Assembly (NCBI GenBank): GCA_029747585.1
Contig: JAPEVF010000440.1
Span: 1 to 37,629, forward strand
From: Pleurotus djamor
Lineage: Eukaryota > Basidiomycota > Agaricomycetes > Agaricales > Pleurotaceae
Reading direction: 5' to 3'
Length of the DNA: 37,629 nt
Shown piece by piece: positions 21,395-30,826 of this stretch. The notes under the pieces were generated by a model. That model saw nothing but the letters and a program-made list of their open reading frames with translations. It was not told the DNA's origin and did not search any database. Made by a program: the position numbers and the translations under genes. Every line of letters begins with the position of its first letter. Positions within the stretch are counted from its first letter, which is position 1.

Positions 21395-22270
21395 TCTCCT
21401 TAATTGGCTCAACCTATCGCCTCGAACGACTCGGGAACGGCTGGAGCGTTCGCCTCCATCTTCAAGGATCGTGATAACGTGCTGATAAACGTCCTCTAGC
21501 GCAGGTGTTTGACGCTTGAAGGCTCGTTTCCGGGAGTTGGTGTTCCGGGGGCAGCTGGAGGGGGGNAAGTATCCAAGATGACGCACAAGATGGTCAGGGC
21601 AGCGCAGAGGGAGTGGGAACGAGTGTCTGTAAGGTAAGGCAAGTCAGTTATACGCGATTCAAGGCGGAAGAACGAGGAGACAACGTACGGTGGTCGTTTT
21701 TCTGGGCAGCCGGCCCAACCAACATGGGCGAAGATCTCATCAACGCCTCATGGTTCGTCCTGCCCTTTTGATATGTTGATGATGTATTGATAGACTTGCT
21801 GTAGCTCGGTTCGTTTGAGCTCGAAGTGGAACTGATGTCGGGTGCAGTGTTGTGGGAAGGGAAAAGGTGCCGGATGACCGCTGAAGCGCTGACCACTGGC
21901 AGCGGGGAGGGGCTTGGCAACGGTGGGATTGACTACCTTGATAACAGCTCATGGCCTCGTCGCCGCCTATTGAGAATCATGATATTGTGTCGATAATGCT
22001 GCTCTGGGAGGAATCTTCCGCGCTCGTCGGTTGATTTACGGAGGTTACTGTTCCGGGTATCGGGGAGCGGGTCGTGATACTGGATGTTTCCCGAACAGCG
22101 TTGACGGCGGGGGGNACGGCAGCTGCAAGTGTCTCAATGAAAGGGAAAGACACGGATAAGCTTTCTATGTCAAAAGAAAGCAGGAGGAAGACTCACCTCT
22201 TCTATTTTCATGCAGAGCCAATACCGTCAACAAGGACGAATATCTCATCAACGGCGGTTTGGTGAGTTCC
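21395..22270 (+). repeat. Array R3, second cluster, four copies
   Basis: Core motifs of the same two-exon unit as at 4.8-6.1 kb lie at about 21403, 21731, 21931 and 22239. They encode EDLINASW, DYLDNSSW and EYLINGG, and the first copy is weak. Between 21780 and 21960 an uninterrupted plus frame runs from a TAG acceptor (LGSFELEVELMSGAVLWEG) through to DYLDNSSW. Here the order is acidic block, glycine-rich linker, then the DYLDNSSW motif in one exon. Ns at 21566 and 22115 lie in poly-G runs. Confidence 0.5.
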
Positions 22271-22490
22271 CATCTTGTGATATGTTGTTGACGGAATGCC
22301 AGTCCTGTCTTGGCCGGTGTTCGTCATCGTCCAGGGTAGGTTCTTGATGATGCTCTTGTATGGAGGGTAGGCCGAGGAGAGATGGTGTTGGTTGAGGTTG
22401 GGGAGTGGGTAGAGAGGTAATCGAACATAGTATGGCGAGGTTGTGGGAATTTCTTTGGATGGGTGAGAGGAAAGAGGGATGTTGGTGAAC

Positions 22491-22560
22491 CGTATTAGGA
22501 TTTATTCTGTCGACGATCGTCGATCTTGATGGATACAGCCATATTAGGATGTATCCCACC
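22491..22560. repeat. Dispersed hairpin repeat H, copy 2
   Basis: It matches 8670-8735: TATTAGGA, a TCGACGATCG core, CTTGATGGATACAGCCAT and TATTAGGATGTATCCCACC. The final part forms a GGATACA/TGTATCC stem. No ORF is associated with it. Confidence 0.75.
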
Positions 22561-22816
22561 AGGTGACAATGATTCTGTTGGTTATGGGCAGGATCTTGTG
22601 CATTTCAGTCCCAGCACAAGCAACAAATAACCAACATGAATTGCAAGAAACTTCATCAATATCAAGTGCGGGTAAATGAGATGTGCTAACTAAATACGTC
22701 TTCATGGTTTGCGAGATGTGGAGTGATTTCCTCTTGATCGCAGAGGTAAGATAGTGTTATGGCGCTGTGAAGGCATCCATTCACTGATACGAATATGATA
22801 CTGGCTTTTCCAGCGA

Positions 22817-23818
22817 TCAGTCTAGGAATAGGTCCACATATAGATGTTGAATCATACCAGGGCTATCCAATGCAAGCAAGGCTAGAGTGACCAGAGCCAC
22901 GAAGGCCGCTAAGGCACCGTATGAGAGGAACCGGCCGTTAAGCTTTCGAATGTAGCTAACCATTCCAATCAACAAACATGTCTCTGAGATCAGGAAGACA
23001 CTCACAGCTGTGTGGTTGTGAAGCCAGTATCAAATGAGTTAACTCTACCTGCAACCATGATGGGAAGGACCAAATCTCCCGTGGCAAGTACAGCACATCC
23101 AAGACTGTGGGAGATATAATGAGGACGCCGACAATGTAAGCTTGGGTCCCGACATACATGTGGATCTTGGACTTAAATGAGGCGTCCCTTACGAAGGGAA
23201 CACAAACCGAAACACCTAGCTGGGATGTTATATAGTCAGGGCACCAGATCGGAGAAGCAATCACATACTTGAGTGACCGCGACGATGAGAGCTAAGAGAG
23301 GTAGCCGATGAATCGAAAGGGACGAAGACCATCCTGGACGGGGCACCGAGTTCAACTGTGATATGTCCAGTCGCCATATACGGTAAGTGAAAAAGCCATG
23401 TTGGATAGCTGATGAAAGAGCGTTGAATATCAAGACTAAGCAGACCATCCAGGACAAGAAGGAATTTGCGGTAGCTGAGGTGACCGGGACGGCCGACGGA
23501 AACGTCGTGCAAAACTGCGGTGGAAAGTAAGTAAAGACTACGGTCATGGGGTAGTGGGACTCTTACAAAATACACCGCACCGCACAGCGCGGATGTGGAC
23601 ACCATGTCGCTAAGGAGAGCTGCAAAAACAGCGACCTTGTTCACCAACTTATCGCCAGAAAATCTGGGAGAACCGACGTATGAGTAGAGAAGGGCGAGTT
23701 CAAGGGCATACAGGAGAAGAGAAGGGTAAAGCGCGATATGAAACGCGCTAGAGTTTGGTATGTCAAGACACACACACAGGATATTAATCAGCTAGACTCA
23801 CGAGCGGTCGAGTAACAT
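22817..23818 (-). CDS. Seven-helix membrane protein, DUF6534-like
   Basis: Five exons are proposed. Exon 1 (23818-23802) encodes MLLDRS; then 23747-23567, 23514-23269, 23219-23049 and a last exon ending at 22817. The first three introns fit exactly in phase. Hydrophobic segments occur in the order usual for this family: ALYPSLLLYALELALLYSY, VAVFAALLSDMVSTSALCG, SWMVCLVLIFNALSSAIQHG followed by FFTYRIWRL, LPLLALIVAVTQ, YIVGVLIISPTVLDVLYL and LSYGALAAFVALVTLALLAL. The F.YR[IV]W.L loop is typical. These proteins are abundant in Agaricomycetes; ligand and role are unknown. The end is odd: the family usually continues past the last helix with a Y.NS.LA.LN-like motif, whereas a stop follows VDLFLD. 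The last acceptor (AAAG before LNGRF) is a best guess. Confidence 0.7.
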
Positions 23819-24423
23819 GGTGGTGGGTTGAAGAGCTTGAAGAGCTTGCCTCCTTGAGACTTGTTGGTGCATCACCTAGAAATGGCGTGCCTTCAGGGTG
23901 GCTGCGGTGTGGGTCAGCTGGTTGAGTTGTGGGTCCCAATTTTCTAGACCCGATCGCGAGGATGCAGCTAATTTGACATGGAAAAGTCCTAAAGATTCAG
24001 TACTCAGGGATTGATACCGGGAGTTGTGCTTGAAGGCACTGCGTCGATGATAGGAGATCGCGACAGCCTCGCCCGACGTTAGGCAGAATAGCCCAAACCA
24101 CTGGAGGCAAGTTGAAGGGGCTCAAGGAATCGCGGAATCGAGGTAGCTGTCGGGTGGAAATAGAAAAGACATTATTTAAAAAGAGGTGGAAGGGTCAATA
24201 TTTCGCGTGTGAGCGCTACAGTCCCAGAACCAAATACGGACGCGCCCTCCCTGAAAGTGAACCCATGTGTCTACCAATGCACATATTAGTCCGCCCCGGC
24301 ATGGCCAACTTTTGCAGCGTCGAGGGTTCCCCTTAAATTTCCATTTCCAAGTCGCGAACCTCGAATACAACACCACGTACTTAAGCTCGTTGCTTCCCCC
24401 ATCTTTTTTGGTCGGCCTTTTCG

Positions 24424-25660
24424 ATGCCTCTGACACCTAACGTCTCTCTTGCCAAGGGTTCGTTTCTGGCCGATGCTTATGGCGCGTGGCACGTATCTGA
24501 ATCTGCAACAGGTCTCCTGTGCATTCCCCATGCTTTGGCGTTGACTTTGTCAACTTTTAGGTACCATCACCGATGGAGAATAGGCCGGTTGTGGTGGGAC
24601 GACCACTGGGCGATGATTTCGTCAACCTTCGATACTTTACTCTGGTTGGCCTTCCTCCTGGAAGCGCCAAAGGAGCTTGAAGGTGAGCATCAATGCCCAT
24701 CGCCACTTCGTAAGTACTTATCAGCAGGATCAGGTATCTCCACCCGAACTCGAGTCGTTCTTCAATGGCTTTCAGTCTTGTGCTTCCCATTGACCATATG
24801 GTATGGGTATACCTTTCTTTTCCTCAGCGGGGACACTAAACCGTCCTTCAGGTGTGCTCGCATCAGTGTTGGTGTGGCCGCCGTTCGAGTATTACCTCCC
24901 GGTAGCATAGTGAGGACCCTCGGCGTCGTCTTGAATTTCCTTCTTGCGTCTATCTGCATCGGTCACGTCGTTTCTCGGATATACATATGCTCACAAAGCT
25001 CCAACATCATTGAAGGACGATGTGTTCTCCCTCAGGGGGTGGGTATTTACCACATGATTGGTGCGCCGAACGCACTATGCATGGAACGGGATGTGGACTG
25101 AACCAGATCTCATAGCCGACATCGTGGCTGACAGCCTGCTTTTCGCGATCACCCTCAGGACGATCTGGAGGGTGAAGCTGCTCCTTGGCCTTCGACGAAT
25201 CGTTTTTGTTGCCGCGGTCGCAAACATTTTCACCGCTTTTGGAGGTGTTGCTTATGGTGTTTTGCTTTGGCGTGCAAAGAGATGGGGAGATGTCTATGGA
25301 ATCCTTGTCCTTCTGACTTCTCAGGCTGAGGTGAGTTGAGATTTGCCTGAATGCAACTGACTGACCCAGAAATAGGCGACTATTGCACTGGTTGTTTGCA
25401 ACCTCCTAGTCACTCTGACATACATATATCGAGGATATCGCAACCGCGACAATGTTGATCATCCTGACACATCATACGTGGTAACTTCCATAGAATTACT
25501 CTCACAGCATGTCTCCAGGGTTCAGCGTCACGGAACCACGGAACACGGCCACACCCTCACGACATCGTTTGCATTCACAGACTGGGATGGTGAAAGCGGA
25601 TCGGTTGCTCCCAGCGTGCCAGTTAGCTTTAAGCAAGTACCAAGGTGCATGAACCGGTGA
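24424..25660 (+). CDS. Fungal rhodopsin-fold integral membrane protein
   Basis: Five exons: 24424-24682, 24725-24800, 24852-25042, 25107-25330 and 25376-25660. All phases agree and give 344 residues. The start is MPLTPNVSLAKG. Helix 1 (ESATGLLCIPHALALTLSTF) leads into RYHHRWRIGRLWWDDHWAM, the positively charged loop and WWDD motif typical of the fungal rhodopsin-like domain (PF20684-type). Helices follow with CARISVGVAAVRVLPPG, LGVVLNFLLASICIGHVV, LIADIVADSLLFAITLRTIW and IALVVCNLLVTLTYIYRGYR, then a polar C-tail. The ligand is unknown; members are not known to bind retinal. The gene lies about 600 bases from, and divergent to, the DUF6534-like gene. Confidence 0.8.
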
Positions 25661-25916
25661 TCATGCTTGGGAAGGATCATGCGTGGTGAATTATGTTGCT
25701 CTTTCCAACGAAAGAGGTCATATTGACAGGAAATATGGTACAAGGGGAGGAATATATGTCGTACTGGTGAAATGAGAGCCATAGGAAACATTGAGAGTAA
25801 TGACAATTGTGAAGGTACTTGGAAAGTATGATAGAAGGTACAGAGTTGATTGGATATGAAGGCGCGAGTGAAAAATGGGTGATATACGGCAAGGGGTAAC
25901 TTCGACGCCAGATAGA

Positions 25917-26891
25917 CTAAATCGAGGAGCTACCATGTATACCAATGTTGTAAATGCAGGTGGTCGGTGCGCCGTAGTTCGATAGAAATTCGATGAGGAC
26001 GATGGAGAAAGAGACGTACTGCGCAGAGGAAATGGAGGTTGACTGATATTGGCGCAGTTGGCCAGAGTGGAGGTCGTATTCCATGGCACCCATTTCGATG
26101 AAACCGCCATCAGGGTGCATGTAGTCAGGAAGAGCACCATTGTATCCAAAATGGGGTGGTCGTCGGATCCGCGATTGGGAATGCGTGCTGAGAGCGTTCT
26201 GATCCACCCAGCCCCATAACTTGAGCGAACGAGGCGAACGAAGGGCAGATGCGTTGGATACAAGAGCAGGGGAGATGTGCTCTATGCTAAACTGGGAGAT
26301 GAACACAGGCTCGGGGAGATGCAGAGCAAGATGCCCAGAGCTCCCATCGAGCTCCCAGCATTCGCCCGCATCCGTGTACGGTTCCAACGCGACGGAAGGA
26401 AGATTGATATTGGGATCAATGCAGTCAACGTGTGTAAACCGCGTCACGACGCGTTGCAAAAAGGAGGATTCCGTCAATCCGTGTGTCAAAGAAGTCAGCT
26501 CGGGAACAGGGAAAGCTCCGTCTGCTAAAAGGGCGTAATTGCGCAGAGGGAGAACAGCGGAATCGCCTTCGAGGGGAATATCGGACGTTGAAGCGAGGTG
26601 TGCATCAAGGGCGTCATTGACAATACGCGTAATAAATCGTCGAGATGCATAGGATAAGTCATCGGGGTCACTGGCAGTAGAGCAGGATCCGGACACAAAG
26701 AGAGGGAATGCGAGCTGGCAGGTATGGGGAAGGCAGACGATGCTCGAAGGAGGTAGTTCGTACATATTGCAAAGAAAGCCGACTGGAGTACAGATAATGA
26801 ATGGGTCAGCCACAGTTCGAATGGCAGGATTATAGTAGGAAAAAGTGGCCGCCATGATGGACATGATGAGCCAAGAGAGCCACCCAGACAT
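25917..26891 (-). CDS. SUN-domain protein
   Basis: A single exon of 324 codons. A hydrophobic segment at residues 4-20 (WLSWLIMSIMAATFSYY) is a signal anchor. The C-terminal half is a SUN (Sad1/UNC-84) domain. It starts near residue 169 with LEPYTDAGECWELDGSSGHL, the GxCWxxxGxxG signature, followed by ISQFSIEHISP and SPRSLKLWGWVD, and ends with CIYNIGIHG at 311-319. SUN proteins sit in the inner nuclear membrane with the domain in the perinuclear space, where they bind KASH peptides. Smaller fungal SUN-like proteins also act in the ER. This one is short and lacks the long coiled coil normally found between membrane and domain, so an ER or compact nuclear-envelope form is more likely. Confidence 0.8.
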   Translation of the reverse strand: MSGWLSWLIMSIMAATFSYYNPAIRTVADPFIICTPVGFLCNMYELPPSSIVCLPHTCQLAFPLFVSGSCSTASDPDDLSYASRRFITRIVNDALDAHLASTSDIPLEGDSAVLPLRNYALLADGAFPVPELTSLTHGLTESSFLQRVVTRFTHVDCIDPNINLPSVALEPYTDAGECWELDGSSGHLALHLPEPVFISQFSIEHISPALVSNASALRSPRSLKLWGWVDQNALSTHSQSRIRRPPHFGYNGALPDYMHPDGGFIEMGAMEYDLHSGQLRQYQSTSISSAQYVSFSIVLIEFLSNYGAPTTCIYNIGIHGSSSI

Positions 26892-27088
26892 GCCAGGTCG
26901 AGTAGTATCCTATAAATGAGAAATCAGACAACAAATGAGAGAAGACCACGAAAGCACAACTAACCCTTGGAGGAAGAATGTTCATAACCTCGAATGCAGA
27001 AGAACGTACTTGGGAACGGCTGGGTGGCGGGTTGGGTAAAAGGCGGAAGAAAGAAGGGGAGGGAGCGCTTGTCGTTTTGTGAGGAAAT

Positions 27089-27153
27089 GGATACATCCAG
27101 ATATAGCTGTATTCCAAGCCTAAGGATACACCCAAATATAGATGTATTCCACC
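27089..27153. repeat. Dispersed hairpin repeat H, variant pair
   Basis: Two tandem relatives are present. 27089-27115 reads GGATACATCCAGATATAGC then TGTATTCC, and 27124-27150 reads GGATACACCCAAATATAGA then TGTATTCC. Each can fold as a GGATACA/TGTATTCC stem. The second runs directly into the left edge of the duplicated segment (27154). Confidence 0.6.
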
Positions 27154-27850
27154 CAAGCAAGCGCCCATTCAACCCAGACATCAAACTCGCGACAAACTTT
27201 GACTGGACCATTAATATTTAGAGAGTACTTATCATTATGAATATGGGGGAGATAGTAGTACAAGTTGTATTTCTACATTGGCGTAAAAGGGATAGAAATG
27301 TAGGACTCAGGTGGATAAATCCGTCGTGGTCGTGACGACGGTTACAGTACCCTGGGCTCGTTCTTCGCGAAGTCGAATCAGGCCCTCCTGGATGCTCTTG
27401 ATCTGCACTTTGATGGGTATATCAAGGGCCAGCTCCGGAGTGGAAACCCTCTCCCTCAGATCCTCGAGATCATCATTCAACCCGCGGAGAGCCTGTAAAG
27501 CCAAGGTCACGACCATCAAAGCTCGACTCCGATAACTCCCCAAGTCTTTCAGTAGCGCAAGGTTGGCGTCGTGGTGGATGATTTTATTCCTGTTTCGACC
27601 AAGCTTGGTCCACAGGTCAGCCAGGAGTTCGACGCGTGCCAATGATATGGAAGAATCCTCCCGGACGATGACTTCGTGCAGCGTATTCAGGCGTTCTTCG
27701 AGTTTCTCAAGGTGGTTGTGGGCCGTTTCGGCTTCGAGGATGAGACGGCGTAGATGAACGGAAAGAACCTCCATGGCCTCGGTGAAAGTCTGCCTAACAA
27801 TCTTTTGTGAATCACGGTCCTTGTGCCACGGTACGAAAANGGAGAAGATA
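27154..27850. repeat. Long duplicated segment, copy B
   Basis: Copy of 6555-7251 at offset 20599, with one base change seen. The right edge comes ten bases after the N at 27840 (shared GGAGAAGATA), beyond which the sequences are unrelated. The left edge abuts a hairpin repeat. Confidence 0.95.
27307..27840 (-). pseudogene. Truncated 3' copy of the 6.7-8.1 kb membrane-protein gene
   Basis: It carries the helical C-terminal part only. The last 155 codons (MEVLSVHLRRLILEAE through VTTTTDLST) are identical in translation to the C-terminus of the gene at 6708-8140. The membrane segments, N-terminus, intron and start codon are absent. The frame is open up to the N at 27840 and then runs into unrelated sequence. 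The single nucleotide difference seen lies just past the stop codon. It is likely non-functional unless it has captured a new 5' end. The position just upstream of the SUN-domain gene, on the same strand, is notable. Confidence 0.8.
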
Positions 27851-30655
27851 ACGAAGATGAAGGTCTAGAGTATATGAAGAAGTTCCTCCGAGCAGGCTCA
27901 AAAAGCGAGGAGAATGAACACAGTGCCAATGCGTCATCCATTGATGCATCACCGACATCCATGGATCCCGGTGGGCGGCCGGGTAGGGTATGCGTAGAAG
28001 AAATGAGGGAAAGTCAAACGGGTAGATGAATGAACTTCGGTTCGCGGTAAGCTACGAATCAAACGGGGGCATATGGCAAGAACATAGAGCATGGAGACAA
28101 GATTGACGTATAGAACGACGGAGATACTCACCAGTGCTAGTGACCGCCCGGTAAACACGTCAGAGCTTCAAGCTTCAATAATCCGGAAGGTCGTTCGTAA
28201 ACACGTCGCCACACTTCGGATTCGTTACACGCGCCGCCCTCGAATCACCCTTCCTGCCTTCCAATTAGACAACCGAAAGGGGGGTTGGAACGTTGATAGA
28301 ATAGAAGATAGCGACGGGGCGATATGAGAAGCCGCTCTCGAGGCGCAAGATAGTCACTTTTCGAGGGAAACGTTCAGGAAAATCAAGGTTCAAGGTTTAA
28401 CACCGTGTCACTGTGTTAGACAGGTGTAGAGATAACGATAGAGGTAGAGATAGAGGCGTAAAATGATGTCGAAATCGATTCGAATGGGAGGTCAAAGCCT
28501 TGAGAGCGTCAAGTTTCGTGGTTCGTCGGGCTCGGAGATGGAGAAAGGAGTACAAGGTACAACGACAATGATACAAGGATTCCCGAATAGCAGGGAGGTG
28601 GGACCGGGTTGCAGCCACGTTCTGTTATTCTGTTCCCCATTATCCCTCGTATCCTATCAAGGTATCTCGATCACCTCATGATGCTCGACTACATCTTCCG
28701 ATGTCAAAAAACCCTTCCCAGGATCCACCCACAGACCTCCACAGGATCCACAGAGAAAAAGAAAAAGAGCCCCCTGGCGACAAAGCACCGGTGGTGGCTG
28801 AGGAAAACTTTGTTGGGTCCACGGGTCCACCAAAGAACAGAAACTGAGAAGTTCGGCCCAGGATAGACATGAAATGAGAATAATGTGGGTTCTTGATAGC
28901 GAAGAGATGTCTAATTTGAAGACTGAATGAGGTTAGAAACACAGTGCATTGATTAGACTGGGTGATGGATTCTAGTGGTCGTAATGACGGGTACGGAATG
29001 ATGGTCTCGGCGGCGGAAGGTGAAGGTGGTCGTCAAAAATCGCGGAGGCTCCAAGCCACGTGTCGTCCTCGGAGGTTTTGAAATTACTGGACACTGTCTT
29101 GCGCGTAGTCCCGATGAGTGGCCCTCTTCCTCTTCCTCTTTCCTTCCCAACTTCGTTCCGGACGGCAAGAAAAAATCGCAACAACAAAAGAAATTCCCTC
29201 ATGCCATGCAGTCTCTCCGGGCTTTGTGAGACAAACCCGGCGAGAAACTTGCGAAGCGAATAAGAATAAAAAAACCTGTCAAAAACAAAATTCCTGGAAT
29301 ACTGATGCATGGTGATGGTGGCATTTCCGTTGATCTTCCTTGAGCTTCCCCACGGCGTCTGCACAGCGTGGTGGTGGTGTTTTCCGGTACGAGGATTTTC
29401 CCTGGACCTGCGCATCTTCCGCCTGACCATCTGGCATGTTTTGTTGAAGCTCGTGCCAACATGCAAATCGCAAATCACTGACCGCGTATCCACATAGCAC
29501 GCTTCGAGGGAGTCGCGACTTTCATGATACCGCCTCGCATCCCGAACCTTCCAGCTTCATGGCGGATGAATACCATGATCAACCCCGACCTCACCTTGAT
29601 TGACAGTTACTACTTTCACCGATAACGTATCCATGCAGGAGAACAAAGGGACCTATTGTAGGGACCTGGCAACGGACTCGGATTGCGGTATCAACGTTCT
29701 CCATATCAGTCCTCCGCCTTATCACCCAGCCACTCACACCCATGGACCATGATAATAAGTATTGATTTTGATTCGGTGGTTCATGGTTCCTGGAGCTTTG
29801 TTCCCAATGACGCCGAGGTCATTTCCGAAGCGAGGGTACGCAACAGGTGGCGGTTTCTACCAACTGGTCCATGCTCTGTCCAGTGTCCACGCAGTAGCAG
29901 TAACGTCCGTACATGTCACTACATATTCGTTGTGCCTTCCTACCTGAGTACAATTGAGAGTCAAACATCTACACGCACTCACAAAGCTTGCTGAAAGACA
30001 CGCACCCGAGTCTAAATGGTGGAGATTATCCAGCGTGACACCAAAATTACCTCATTGGCATTTCTTCTGATTTGCTAGAATCTCAGTTTGGACTCGCGGC
30101 CGCAAGGTGTGTGTTCAAGGAAAAACATTCTACATACGCATCACCTCGATATGTGGGAGGGGAAGCGGGGGAACCATCAATTGAGGGACGAGAATGACGA
30201 TGAGAATGACGGCCTCGTGACGTCATGGATGAATACCGGGTCATTTATTCTGCCCAAGATTTTATCTGATTTTATTCGTATGCTTTTTGCTCCACGAAGG
30301 CAAGAAATACATATTGTACTCGGCAGCTGAAGGGGGCTCAATATTTCGAGGGTCCGTGTCTGAACGCGTCGCGGAGAGATGTGCGGAAAGATACGCGGAA
30401 GGCTGCAAAGAAAGAGAAAGTCCATGGTCCACTGAGACTAAGAGACGTCCAAACAGAGTAGCAATCTCGATCGCATCTGGTAGTGGCAGTGTCGCGATAA
30501 CGGAATGCGCGGAGATTGAATCCGAAAAAGAAATCACCTCCGGTTCGATTTTGGATATGGAAGTGCAACAAAGTAAATTGGGCAGCGAATCGTATCAATG
30601 GGCAAGAAAACTCGTTGGAGAAGGGATTCCATCGCCTTGAGGTCGCCATTCTTAG
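27851..30655. other. About 2.8 kb without a supported gene
   Basis: Many short frames are open, but none shows a domain, a consistent splice pattern or a natural start context. There are A-rich tracts near 28755 and 29170-29285 and a threefold GCGGA[GA]AGAT-like repeat near 30370-30405. The last part presumably includes the promoter of the gene starting at 30827. Confidence 0.4.
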
Positions 30656-30790
30656 TGCCTCCGCTCCCTTTCCTTTCTCACACCATCCCCTCTTCCTTTT
30701 CACCCGTTCACCTCCTCCCTTCCTCGTCGTTGTCATCGTCCTCGACGACGTCGCGCGCCGTAGTCTCCTCGCCACGCGCTTTTCTCATCG
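30656..30790 (+). promoter_or_regulatory. Pyrimidine-rich leader upstream of the Kre6/Skn1-type gene
   Basis: A long C/T-rich stretch (CCCTTTCCTTTCTC, CCCTCTTCCTTTTCACCC, CCTCCTCCCTTCCTCG) ends about 40 bases before the ATG at 30827. CT-rich blocks of this kind commonly mark transcription starts of well-expressed filamentous fungal genes. No TATA box is evident. Confidence 0.45.
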
Positions 30791-30826
30791 TGCTGCGTGT
30801 GCTCAGGACTTATAGTGATCCCAGCC

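Noticed and set aside
25718..26263. Long minus ORF overlapping the end of the SUN-domain gene
   Set aside because: It lies in another frame of the same strand, lacks any domain and has Ser/Thr/Pro-rich shadow composition.
28953..29493. Overlapping ORFs on both strands
   Set aside because: No domain, no consistent splice sites, and several frames open at once, as expected by chance.
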